Shown piece by piece: positions 7,328-14,936 of a stretch of DNA of 16,551 bases (positions are counted from its first letter, which is position 1; the number at the start of each line of letters is the position of its first letter). The stretch is from TMED27 sp045106175 (lineage in GTDB: Bacteria; Pseudomonadota; Alphaproteobacteria; Micavibrionales; Micavibrionaceae): NCBI GenBank assembly GCA_045106175.1, contig JBGCEF010000006.1, positions 1 through 16,551 of the forward strand. Direction: 5' to 3'. Under the pieces are notes generated by a model. It ran no database searches. It was given only the letters and a program-made list of their open reading frames with translations, and was not told where the DNA came from. Position numbers and translations under genes: made by a program.

Positions 7328-8523
7328 TAATATTTTGATCGTGAAAGCACGTACGCAAGTGGAAACCAAAACACAAGCCATGTTGAGCTAAGATTATTAA
7401 AAAATCCGCCAAAATCAACAAACCCTAAAACCAAGCCCATCATGGCAAAGCCAACGCTAACAAAATCATCAGACTGCTTAATCATCTTAAAACTGGTCAT
7501 ACCCGCCAACACAATGATCGATAGAAAAAGTGCAAAACCAATAAAACCAAGATGGTAAATTGTGCTTAAATAAACATTATGCTCATGCTTTGCAACTTCC
7601 CATTCATAAGCCTGCTCATTAAAAATCTTTCTGTCATTATTCGCAGCAACACCATGTCCCAAGATAGGCTTTTCTTTTATCTCCTCGACAACTTTATTCC
7701 AAATTTGAAATCGCCCAGCATCAGATCGCACATGCACCAATTCAGCAGACGGCAGCAATAAAAAGAAACTTACGCAAGATAACGATATACAAATAATTGA
7801 AAGAATTGATCTAAAAGACATGCATAAGAGCAATATTGAAAAAACACTTACAAACAAAGCAAGAATAGGCCCCCGAGATCCTGTCATCATCATAAGAGAA
7901 AAGAACAAAACCACACCAATAATACGCGTACATGGATGTTTTAAAGTTTTAGACAAACCCTGAGGCGGAAAAACAAGAACAATAAGTGCAAGCCCGTATA
8001 ACAAAGCACATTGCACTGAATTATCAGCCTTTCCAAACCCTCTTAAACGAAAGAAATAATCGTAATCGGCCAGAACCTGATGCATATTCTGAATGAATAA
8101 GAGTGCACCTGTAACAAATGCGCTAATTACAAAACATGATAAAATAAATGGCCATATCGCTTTTGATTTTTGAATAAGAAAGTAAAACGTACAAAAAATA
8201 ACAGGGACAAAAATAAGCAATTTAAATTTTGAAATAACCCGCGACACATCAACATCTTGTGACCAAAGCGCAGAAAATGCGTACATTAAAATAAACAACG
8301 CAATCAAACGCCCAAAAACTCCTGCCTGACCAATCAAAGACCATACCGGCTCTCGATATAAAAAAAACAGCATAAAAGGCATACCAATATACATCACAAG
8401 TCGATGTGACGATGTTGGTAAAAAGAAAAATCCCGCAAACATCAATGAGAATATTAAAACCAAAAAAAGCTCTAATTTTGGCAGTTCAAAAGAACCATAA
8501 ATATTGTGTACGTATTTAATCAC
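7300..8523 (-). CDS. O-antigen ligase / Wzy-type polymerase family membrane protein
   Basis: The 407-aa protein is strongly hydrophobic, with about 10-12 predicted membrane helices by eye, and matches the Wzy_C (WaaL/O-antigen ligase) pattern. It has TGSRGP (214-219) at a helix start, a large periplasmic loop with RFQIW (271-275) and PILGHG (286-291), and then HEHNVYLSTIYHLGFIG (313-329). The H-x-N-x-Y/L and GHG motifs are typical of ligases and polymerases that move glycans from undecaprenyl diphosphate onto an acceptor in the periplasm. I cannot separate ligase from polymerase. The start is GTG at 8523 with a GAG-type ribosome site, overlapping the upstream glycosyltransferase by 8 nt. It ends inside the antisense 3' end of lptB. 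No flippase gene is in view. Confidence 0.82.
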   Translation of the reverse strand: MIKYVHNIYGSFELPKLELFLVLIFSLMFAGFFFLPTSSHRLVMYIGMPFMLFFLYREPVWSLIGQAGVFGRLIALFILMYAFSALWSQDVDVSRVISKFKLLIFVPVIFCTFYFLIQKSKAIWPFILSCFVISAFVTGALLFIQNMHQVLADYDYFFRLRGFGKADNSVQCALLYGLALIVLVFPPQGLSKTLKHPCTRIIGVVLFFSLMMMTGSRGPILALFVSVFSILLLCMSFRSILSIICISLSCVSFFLLLPSAELVHVRSDAGRFQIWNKVVEEIKEKPILGHGVAANNDRKIFNEQAYEWEVAKHEHNVYLSTIYHLGFIGFALFLSIIVLAGMTSFKMIKQSDDFVSVGFAMMGLVLGFVDFGGFFNNLSSTWLVFWFPLAYVLSRSKYYHSLKPLPK

Positions 8524-9553
8524 AAAAAATATCTCGTTCCCATTGCTCCGAAATCACATCCCAATTCAAATTCTTCACCATACCCGCTGAGTAATTACAA
8601 ATATTTTCATACATATCATCATGATCAAAAATCTCAACAACACGCTCACCCATCCGTGAATATTGACTACAAATAAAGCCACTTTTGGTATCAACAACAC
8701 GCTCTTTAAGAGAACCGATGCCCTGTGTAACAACAGCAACGCCACATGCTGCGGCCTCTGCTGCCGCATTACAAAATGTCTCATCCTTATGACCTGGATA
8801 AAGTAAAACACGGCTTTGATAAAGCTCTGAAATCAACTGCGCCTTATCAACACGTTCACGGTAGACAACACCACATTGTTCATAATCATCGATATCAACA
8901 CCATGATCAACCAAATATGAACGTCCACCAAAAACATGGAACTCTGAATCTAAACTATGCGGGTGTACGTATGTTTTCCAAAGTTCACACATCTCTTTTA
9001 AACCACGATAAGGCTGCGAAAAATAAATAGCACGCTTTGGGCGATCCGCATTAAGGGACGCTTTTACATCTAACAAAAAATCATTATGAATACCGTGAGG
9101 TATAACCGTTTTATCACGAAAAGGAAGCATACAACCCGCGTGCTTCTGCTGATTCCTACTCAAAAAAATAGCTTTCGGGCGATATTCAAAAATTGCCCCT
9201 AAACGCTTTCGTTTAACAGTCTTAATCAAACCTATCGAATTATGAAGCCATAAGTACGTTCGCGCCCCGCTATCAATCGCTCCCTTCGCTTTTTCAAACA
9301 AATTAGCATCATTGTTAACAACAACAATATCGCAATCACCAACATCATGATCAAAAGGTACCCAATCGACACCATAGACCGTCTTTGCGCACTTAACTTG
9401 ATTAAAAACACGTACATTATGGCCGCGCGCCGCAAGGGCCTCCGCCAAATTAACCGTCACACTTTGAATACCACCCAAAGGATCCGTACGAAGCGTATCA
9501 CCATCATATGGTTTTTTTGTACAATCGATAAATACAATACGCATCGCTTGCAT
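8516..9553 (-). CDS. GT4-type glycosyltransferase (GT-B fold)
   Basis: The 345-aa product looks like a retaining GT-B glycosyltransferase. The N-terminal half has the acceptor-side motif PLGGIQSVTVNLAEALAARG (GG near residues 27-28). The C-terminal half has RAIYFSQPYRGL and the nucleotide-sugar motif ETFCNAAAE, an E-x7-E (E258, E266) continuing as AAACGVAVVT. A longer frame from TTG at 9574 exists. I chose ATG 9553 because it overlaps the upstream stop as TGATG with a GGA ribosome site; ATG 9544 (MRIVFIDC) is the other good option. Donor and acceptor sugars cannot be inferred. It is the middle gene of a three-gene overlapping operon and probably builds the glycan handled by the ligase. No membrane helix is seen, so it acts at the cytoplasmic face. 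Confidence 0.83.
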   Translation of the reverse strand: MQAMRIVFIDCTKKPYDGDTLRTDPLGGIQSVTVNLAEALAARGHNVRVFNQVKCAKTVYGVDWVPFDHDVGDCDIVVVNNDANLFEKAKGAIDSGARTYLWLHNSIGLIKTVKRKRLGAIFEYRPKAIFLSRNQQKHAGCMLPFRDKTVIPHGIHNDFLLDVKASLNADRPKRAIYFSQPYRGLKEMCELWKTYVHPHSLDSEFHVFGGRSYLVDHGVDIDDYEQCGVVYRERVDKAQLISELYQSRVLLYPGHKDETFCNAAAEAAACGVAVVTQGIGSLKERVVDTKSGFICSQYSRMGERVVEIFDHDDMYENICNYSAGMVKNLNWDVISEQWERDIFCD

Positions 9554-10578
9554 CAATACACATCCGTCGACCAAACATAATCCTGTGACAAAGGCTTATC
9601 AAACGTACGCTCAATAATATATTTCGTAACCGTTTGATTGTTAAAAATACGATGCGCCTTTTCCCAACCCGCTTTTGCTATCTTACGGCGTTCATCATCA
9701 TGATCATGATAATAGCGGATTTTATCAACTAACTCCTCGGGACTATCATAAAACCCAATTTCATCTTCACCAAAAATATCTTCAAATCGTGCACCGCGAT
9801 CATGAAAAATCAACAAGCCTTGCCCCATATATTGGGTCATACGGCCCGATGAATAGAGATAATAATCAGACGTTTTATTAATACATAAACCCATTTTCGA
9901 CTGCGCCAGCGTATCAAGGTAACGATGCCCAAACAATTTCTCTTGCCCCTGATTAGCCCCATAGATACCGAGCCTCAAATCACCGCATTCTTCTTGAATT
10001 AATTGCAGCACATCTTGCCGCTGATCATATTGATCGCGCAAAACACTGCCCGCAAAAAAGAAATCGTGAATACCATCCGTTTCAAACGCACGCCCCGTCT
10101 CCACAGATGGGTCAACCATATTAGGCATGTGGCAAACAAATGTTTTTGCATGCGAAAACTGCTTTAAATCCTCACCCGCCGTTGTAATAAAAATCCCATC
10201 AACAACACCAACACGTTGATGAATATCACGCACATTTGGCTTAGAATGAAGTGGGTCAACATTACGATAAATGATTTTAATATCCGGCAAAAACGTACGG
10301 ATTTCATCCAAAGTCTCATTGGCAATATGCTTACAATGCCCAAGCACAATAAGATCAGGATACATTTGATGACAAACATCAATCAACTTTTCGTTAGCTT
10401 GGCGAATACCACGACGGCTAGAGCGCCAAATATTGCTATAACGCGCATATTCCTTATCATTAAACGGGTAAACACAATGCCCATTACGGGTAAATCCTTG
10501 GATCAATTTCTGCGGCGTCAAATGCAACTTGTCCGCATTCAAAAATCCCTGCGCCGTCCCCACATATAAAATTTTCAT
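9553..10578 (-). CDS. CgeB-like glycosyltransferase (group 1 family)
   Basis: This 341-aa soluble protein starts MKILYVGTAQGFLN. Its C-terminal half follows the pattern of the CgeB/'glycosyl transferases group 1' domain: a short internal segment LAQSKMGLCINKTSDYYLYSSGRMTQYM (225-252) where the conserved Arg is R246, then GQGLLIFHDR (252-261), FGEDEIGFYDSPEELVDKI (269-287) and DDERRKIAKAGWEKAH (294-309). Similar proteins occur in spore-maturation and polysaccharide loci, with mostly unproven donors. ATG 10578 has AGG 8 nt upstream. It is the first gene of the three-gene unit, and its TGA overlaps the next start (TGATG). I saw no convincing promoter in the 123 nt before it. Family assignment is by motif pattern only. 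Confidence 0.72.
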   Translation of the reverse strand: MKILYVGTAQGFLNADKLHLTPQKLIQGFTRNGHCVYPFNDKEYARYSNIWRSSRRGIRQANEKLIDVCHQMYPDLIVLGHCKHIANETLDEIRTFLPDIKIIYRNVDPLHSKPNVRDIHQRVGVVDGIFITTAGEDLKQFSHAKTFVCHMPNMVDPSVETGRAFETDGIHDFFFAGSVLRDQYDQRQDVLQLIQEECGDLRLGIYGANQGQEKLFGHRYLDTLAQSKMGLCINKTSDYYLYSSGRMTQYMGQGLLIFHDRGARFEDIFGEDEIGFYDSPEELVDKIRYYHDHDDERRKIAKAGWEKAHRIFNNQTVTKYIIERTFDKPLSQDYVWSTDVY

Positions 10579-10701
10579 GCACTATACCTGTATAAAATAA
10601 TTGCGAAACTGTAACGCGAATGCACGCAAGCTACAATATTGAAATTTTATAGAAACAAAACAACGCTAAAGACTTAAAAGATAAACATCTTCAAAAAAAC
10701 A

Positions 10702-11115
10702 TCAATAATGAGGTTCAAAATCATCACCATACCTCGGATCATGATAAAAAGAATATTCCATCCAAGGCTCCTCTGGGGTAACATCGCAGCGATAATCCAC
10801 TAAATGTCTCTCCACCCTATCGCACAGAGTTGTCCAATCTTCCCCAACGCTTCCCTTCGCATTAATAGTTGCAATAGTAGGCTTATCAGCGAACAAGCTA
10901 CCCCTACCACCAAGGCTATATCCCTCAATAACATCTAACAAAACCAACTCATCAGCAATAGCGCGAAGACTATCAAGCTTTGCCAAAACGCCCGAAATTC
11001 CCAAGGAATCATGAATATCTTCCGCAGCAGCAAGAAATGCAATTTCAACAAGCGGACCTTTAACAACGCCAGAAGCCTCAGGAACCTTTAGATATGTTGG
11101 ATCATAAACTGTCAT
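10702..11115 (-). CDS. Unrecognised 137-aa acidic protein
   Basis: I do not recognise this protein. It is soluble, with no signal peptide or membrane helix. It has a central segment likely to be helical (VEIAFLAAAEDIHDSLGISG through AIADELVLLDVIEG, about 27-65), a possible beta segment KPTIATINAKG (78-88), and an acidic aromatic C-terminus ending DPRYGDDFEPHY. Acidic residues clearly outnumber basic ones. It has the best sigma-70-type promoter seen in the window and is divergent from rpoN, sharing a 99-nt upstream region. Codon choice looks like its neighbours. The adjacent glycan operon ends 123 nt away on the same strand but appears separate. A real gene is supported by start, promoter and a sensible amino-acid composition; function is unknown. 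Confidence 0.68.
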   Translation of the reverse strand: MTVYDPTYLKVPEASGVVKGPLVEIAFLAAAEDIHDSLGISGVLAKLDSLRAIADELVLLDVIEGYSLGGRGSLFADKPTIATINAKGSVGEDWTTLCDRVERHLVDYRCDVTPEEPWMEYSFYHDPRYGDDFEPHY

Positions 11116-11140
11116 ATTTTCGCCAAAAATTTAAAAACAA

Positions 11141-11169
11141 AATATAAAATTATAACTACAATATGTCAA
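11141..11169 (-). promoter_or_regulatory. Strong sigma-70-type promoter of the 137-aa gene
   Basis: On the minus strand a perfect TTGACA (11169-11164) and TATATT (11146-11141, 5 of 6) are separated by 17 nt, the optimal spacing. Predicted transcription start is near 11134, giving a leader of about 19 nt before the ATG at 11115. This is the closest match to consensus in the window. Confidence 0.62.
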
Positions 11170-11199
11170 TTATTATGTGGTTATCTTTTTCGCATAGCG

Positions 11200-11208
11200 T
11201 GCTAAAAT
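11200..11208 (+). promoter_or_regulatory. Extended -10 element before rpoN
   Basis: TGCTAAAAT is an extended -10 (TGN plus TAAAAT) ending exactly 6 nt before the rpoN ATG. No good -35 is present (TTATCT at 11181-11186 with a 16-nt spacer is 3 of 6), as is common with extended -10 promoters. No ribosome site lies between it and the ATG, so a leaderless mRNA is predicted. Confidence 0.45.
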
Positions 11209-11214
11209 AGAAAT

Positions 11215-12672
11215 ATGAATACAATTTCTCAAAAACTAGACCTCCGCCAATCACAAAACCTCGTTATGACACCGCAACTGCAACAAGCGATTAAGCTGTT
11301 GCAGCTTAACAATATTGAACTCAACGAAGTGATCGAGGAAGAATTAGAGAAAAACCCATTGCTTGAAAAAGCCGAAAACGACCCATCCGACCAACAAAAC
11401 GACCCCCCTCAAGAAACCGAAAAAGACAACATTGAACAAACCTTTGAATCTGCAAATAATTCAGAGCCAGACTCTACGCCAGATTTTGATTCAGGATCAA
11501 AAATGGCGGAAATGACGACCGCTGGAAATTCAAAATTCGAAGATTTCGAAAACAGCTTCGAAAACCGCATGGAGTCTGAAAAATCATTGCGTGATCATCT
11601 CCTCGAACAACTTCATGTTGCCTGCGTCGATCCGCGTGACCGCGCGATAGGTGAGCTGTTGATTGATCGTCTCGATGAAAGCGGCTATCTACGCGAAGAT
11701 ATCGATGCACTAGCAGAACGTTTAGGCTGTTCCGAAGAACGTGTACAAAATCTTTTGCAAACTATGAAGGGGTTTGAACCCAGCGGCGTTTTTGCCAGCG
11801 ATCTCGCCGATTGCCTCGCCATTCAACTCCATGAGCGCGGACAGCTGGACGAACAAATGCAAGCCCTACTAGATAACATCAACATGCTCGCCGATTACGA
11901 CAACAAAAAACTAGCCGAAACATGCGGCGTCAATGAAACCTACCTCAAAGACATGATCGGCGAAATCCAAGCCCTCAACCCAAAACCCGTTAGCGATTAC
12001 GACCATCTTGTAGTGCAAACCGCAATCCCGGATGTGCTCATGAAACGCCTACCCAAAAATTTAGGCGGCGGATGGCGCGTTGAACTCAACACAGAAACAC
12101 TACCCCGCGTTTTGGTGAATAACGAATATTACACCGAAATCTCCAAAACCGCGACGCAGAAAAAAGATAAAGAATATCTCTCCACGCAACTCGGAAATGC
12201 CAACTGGCTCGTTAGGGCCATGGATCAACGCGCACAGACAATCTTGAAAGTCGCCGCTGAAATTATCGAACAACAAGACGCGTTTTTTAATTACGGCATC
12301 GAATTTTTAAAACCACTAAAACTTGTCGATATCGCCGAAGAAATCGAAATGCACGAAAGCACCGTCAGCCGTGTCACAACAAATAAATACATCGGCACGC
12401 CACGTGGAATCTTTGAACTAAAATTCTTCTTCTCCACCGCCCTGATTAGCGAGGACGGAACATCCTACAGCTCAGAAAGCATAAAAGCCCGTATCAAAAC
12501 ACTGATTGATGAAGAGGACCCAAAAAAGATCCTAAGCGATGACAAAATTGTCATTTTCTTAAAAGAAGAAGACATCGATATCGCACGACGCACCGTCGCC
12601 AAATACCGTGAAGCCATGCATATCGGCTCCAGCGTACAACGCAGAAAACAAAAGAAAAATTTAGCGGGCTAG
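11215..12672 (+). CDS. rpoN: RNA polymerase sigma-54 factor
   Basis: RpoN directs RNA polymerase to -24/-12 promoters and needs AAA+ activators. The 485-aa product has region I (about 1-50, LVMTPQLQQAIKLLQLNN and IEEELEKNPLLE) and a long acidic, low-complexity region II (about 51-115). The core-binding domain follows (about 120-310), then the helix-turn-helix region with ESTVSRVTTNKYIGTPRGIF. The RpoN box ARRTVAKYRE is at 457-466. The usual IPSS after the box reads IGSS. Length is normal. An extended -10 lies 6 nt from the ATG. The gene is cut off from lptB upstream and hpf downstream by minus-strand genes, an unusual arrangement for alphaproteobacteria, and its last 12 nt overlap the convergent OmpA-like gene. 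Confidence 0.97.
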   Translation: MNTISQKLDLRQSQNLVMTPQLQQAIKLLQLNNIELNEVIEEELEKNPLLEKAENDPSDQQNDPPQETEKDNIEQTFESANNSEPDSTPDFDSGSKMAEMTTAGNSKFEDFENSFENRMESEKSLRDHLLEQLHVACVDPRDRAIGELLIDRLDESGYLREDIDALAERLGCSEERVQNLLQTMKGFEPSGVFASDLADCLAIQLHERGQLDEQMQALLDNINMLADYDNKKLAETCGVNETYLKDMIGEIQALNPKPVSDYDHLVVQTAIPDVLMKRLPKNLGGGWRVELNTETLPRVLVNNEYYTEISKTATQKKDKEYLSTQLGNANWLVRAMDQRAQTILKVAAEIIEQQDAFFNYGIEFLKPLKLVDIAEEIEMHESTVSRVTTNKYIGTPRGIFELKFFFSTALISEDGTSYSSESIKARIKTLIDEEDPKKILSDDKIVIFLKEEDIDIARRTVAKYREAMHIGSSVQRRKQKKNLAG

Positions 12673-13920
12673 CTCAGGGTCCAAAAATCCACACCCCTCA
12701 GGCAGTACATATTGATCAGCATAATGAACGCTAACGCGCTGACTACCTTGCATATCAAATGACCCATCACCCTCAAACAACGGCTGGCTTTGACCACATC
12801 GTACTTCTGTCATATCAATATCAAGGTTAATCTTGCCAGCAACATAATTAGAAACACTTAACGCTCTCTCACCCGATAAACGCATATTAATTAAAGCATC
12901 ATCTGGGCTGGCGTGCCCTTCAAAAACAAGATCGCGTGGATTTTCCAAAAGCGGCTGAATAACATTAACATCAAGCCCCGCCTCAAACGCTTCACTCAAA
13001 TCCGCAGAACGACTGTTAAACTGAAAACTTGGATCGTCGCCAGAAAATGTATAAAGCGGCACAATTTGCTCTGGTTCAACCTCAACAACCGGCTCCTCAC
13101 CTTCGAGCCAACTGAACAATGCAAATATTCCTACCCCTATCAAAGTAGTAATAATCATCGCCTTAGGAGATATACCAAAATCACCAGATGAAGGCGCAAC
13201 ACCACGCACCTCTTGTTGAGGCACTCTATCTTTAAATTTAATATTCCTATTAAAATGCATCGGCCAACCATGCGCACCTGATTCATCCATCATCTTTTTA
13301 AGCGCATTAATCTCTTCCTGATACTCTCCCTTTGCCGCAATCTGAAGCATCGGGAAAATAGGAGCACCAAATCTTTTAGCCGCTTCAACTAATTTTTCTT
13401 GTGTGTCGACATTGGTTTCTAATACGCCTTGCGGCCTCACCATATCTAAATGATCCAAACTGATAATCGCGGCGTCAAAATCTGGATAGCCTTGTTCCTG
13501 ATTATCCACTTTAGCTTTTCTTAAAAGACGCGCAACACCTGAAGAACCAACAGCATTAACATTATGAGCTTTAATAGAATCACCAAGCCCCATCAAATTT
13601 TCTGTAGGCTCAGAAAGCAGAATCTGCTCACCATCATTAATGGCCCATGTCACAATCAATGGCCTATTATTTGTCGACTTAGCAATTTCCTCTTGTAAAA
13701 AACGCATTTTCCATTGAGCAACTTCAACCGCCTGAGCAAACGCATCAGGTGTATTTCTAGCATCTAATGCAAATAAAAGATGAAAAGCTTTGTTAGGATC
13801 ACGCCGCTCCATCATAACGGATGCATGAAAATCATTACGCAATAATGGAATTTGTGGCGGTTTCCAATTCTTTAAGATACCGCGATCTATATAAGCAATA
13901 TTGCTTTCGGACTCAGTCAT
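12661..13920 (-). CDS. Membrane-anchored protein with C-terminal OmpA-like domain
   Basis: The 419-aa product has three parts: a hydrophilic N-terminal region of about 250 residues that I do not recognise, one membrane helix (about 254-272, AMIITTLIGVGIFALFSWL), and an OmpA-like domain (about 300-400). The OmpA part is supported by FNSRSADLS, VFEGHASPDDALINMRLSGERALSVSNYV and CGQSQPLF, the peptidoglycan-binding pattern. Predicted topology is cytoplasmic N-terminus and periplasmic C-terminus, as in MotB or TssL-type anchors, though neither is claimed. Two cysteines (C375, C410) in the periplasmic part could form a disulfide. The frame also extends to a TTG at 13929; ATG 13920 is preferred. It is convergent with and overlaps rpoN, and divergent from hpf. 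Function is unknown, perhaps linking a cytoplasmic process to the cell wall. Confidence 0.75.
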   Translation of the reverse strand: MTESESNIAYIDRGILKNWKPPQIPLLRNDFHASVMMERRDPNKAFHLLFALDARNTPDAFAQAVEVAQWKMRFLQEEIAKSTNNRPLIVTWAINDGEQILLSEPTENLMGLGDSIKAHNVNAVGSSGVARLLRKAKVDNQEQGYPDFDAAIISLDHLDMVRPQGVLETNVDTQEKLVEAAKRFGAPIFPMLQIAAKGEYQEEINALKKMMDESGAHGWPMHFNRNIKFKDRVPQQEVRGVAPSSGDFGISPKAMIITTLIGVGIFALFSWLEGEEPVVEVEPEQIVPLYTFSGDDPSFQFNSRSADLSEAFEAGLDVNVIQPLLENPRDLVFEGHASPDDALINMRLSGERALSVSNYVAGKINLDIDMTEVRCGQSQPLFEGDGSFDMQGSQRVSVHYADQYVLPEGCGFLDPELAR

Positions 13921-14027
13921 AACACTCAATTTTTAAATTATGAAAATATATTTAGAGGCATGCGCCAAAATTGGCAAGCTTTTTTAACAAAAAGCGTACT
14001 CAGCCCTCCCAATTTCAAATCAAACTG

Positions 14028-14036
14028 TGCTATAAT
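14028..14036 (+). promoter_or_regulatory. Extended -10 promoter of hpf
   Basis: TGCTATAAT combines the TGN extension with a perfect TATAAT. It would start transcription near 14043 and give a leader of about 32 nt containing the AAAGGA ribosome site. No -35 with good spacing was found, which an extended -10 can tolerate. Confidence 0.52.
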
Positions 14037-14074
14037 TTAGATATCATAATAATTATCAAGAAAAGGAATTGCCG

Positions 14075-14689
14075 ATGGAGCTCAGCGTTCATGGAAAACA
14101 AATTGACGTAGGCGAAGCATTACGCACGCACGTGACTGATAAACTCGAAGATCTCAACGAGAAATATTTTAACCATGCGACATTTGCAACTGTGACATTT
14201 TCGAAAGAAGGTCATGGCAAACCGCGCATAAAAACACATATCAATGTCCAGCTTGGCAAAAATATTATGGTTGCCGCCGACTCCGTCGATCCCGACCCTT
14301 ATGCCGCATTTGAATCCGCCGCAACAAAGGTTGGAAAGCAAATGCGCCGCTATAAAAAGAAATTGCGCGACCATCATGACCGCATGGAATTAACCCCAGA
14401 AGACGAAATGCGCAAAGCCCGTGATTACGTCTTAGCAGCCATTCCAGAACAAGACGACACACCCGTAACCGATGAAACCGAAGTGCCCGTCGGTGATGAT
14501 CCGGCAGTGATCGCAGAAATGACAACAAACATCCAAACGATGAGCGTATCTGATGCGGTCATGCGCCTTGATCTATCTGGCGAGAGTGCACTCCTCTTCC
14601 ACAACGCCAGCCATAATGGGCTAAACATGGTGTACAAACGCAGTGACGGAAATATTGGTTGGGTCGACCCGGAAGGTCATAGCAATTAA
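14075..14689 (+). CDS. hpf: Ribosome hibernation promoting factor, long form
   Basis: HPF binds the decoding centre of idle ribosomes in stationary phase. The long form also dimerises 70S particles to 100S through its C-terminal domain. The 204-aa product has an N-terminal HPF/YfiA domain (about 1-105, MELSVHGKQIDVGEALRTHV to MRRYKKKLRDHH), an acidic linker (about 125-150), and a C-terminal dimerisation domain (about 155-200) with MSVSDAVMRLDLSGESALLF and NMVYKRSDGNIGWVDPE. The frame opens at a TTG (14069), but ATG 14075 is chosen because AAAGGA lies 7 nt upstream and the N-terminus then matches the family. It has its own extended -10 promoter and a downstream terminator, so it is likely monocistronic. 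The rpoN-hpf-ptsN order is conserved, apart from the intervening OmpA-like gene. Confidence 0.94.
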   Translation: MELSVHGKQIDVGEALRTHVTDKLEDLNEKYFNHATFATVTFSKEGHGKPRIKTHINVQLGKNIMVAADSVDPDPYAAFESAATKVGKQMRRYKKKLRDHHDRMELTPEDEMRKARDYVLAAIPEQDDTPVTDETEVPVGDDPAVIAEMTTNIQTMSVSDAVMRLDLSGESALLFHNASHNGLNMVYKRSDGNIGWVDPEGHSN

Positions 14690-14717
14690 TCTTTTTCACA
14701 AAAAAATAACCTGAATT

Positions 14718-14744
14718 AAAGGGGGCTATATCGGCCCCTTTTTT
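14718..14744 (+). terminator. Rho-independent terminator after hpf
   Basis: AAAGGGG pairs with CCCCTTT, with one further C-G pair across a bulged G, around a loop of about 7 nt (TATATCG), followed by a T run. It begins 28 nt after the hpf stop and separates hpf from ptsN transcription. Confidence 0.8.
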
Positions 14745-14936
14745 ATGTCAAAAATACATTTTTCAATACAAAAAATATATCAATAATATCCCCTCACTCA
14801 GCACACGCTCATATGCAGATAATATCAACAAAACCTAATGTTTCACCGCACCAAAATTAGCTATAGACAGCCTATACATTTAGGTATATTCACCCGCCTT
14901 AGAAAACAAAATTAAAAGCAAAAGGTGCTTTAAAAA

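Noticed and set aside
9554..9574. TTG-initiated extension of the GT4 glycosyltransferase
   Set aside because: It adds a non-homologous MVDGCVL segment inside the previous gene; ATG 9553 gives a TGATG coupling and a ribosome site.
10664..10692. Weak AT-rich hairpin after the 137-aa gene on the minus strand (AAGAT/ATCTT)
   Set aside because: Only about 5 A-T-rich pairs with no strong T run; too weak to call a terminator.
13921..13929. TTG start three codons upstream of the OmpA-like gene
   Set aside because: An ATG directly follows and is the stronger start codon; nothing supports the extra residues.
13971..13986. TTGGCA as a possible sigma-54 -24 element upstream of hpf
   Set aside because: The -12 position reads T-rich sequence without the required GC dinucleotide; no valid -24/-12 promoter was found anywhere by eye.
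13965..13987. GCCA-AAAT-TGGC followed shortly by a T run, resembling a terminator
   Set aside because: The stem is only 4-5 bp, and it lies between two divergent genes where no + strand transcript needs to end.
14745..14936. 192-nt gap between the hpf terminator and ptsN, searched for a small RNA or promoter
   Set aside because: AT-rich with TATACA at 14873-14878 but no matching -35, no stable hairpin and no small gene with a ribosome site; nothing supportable seen.
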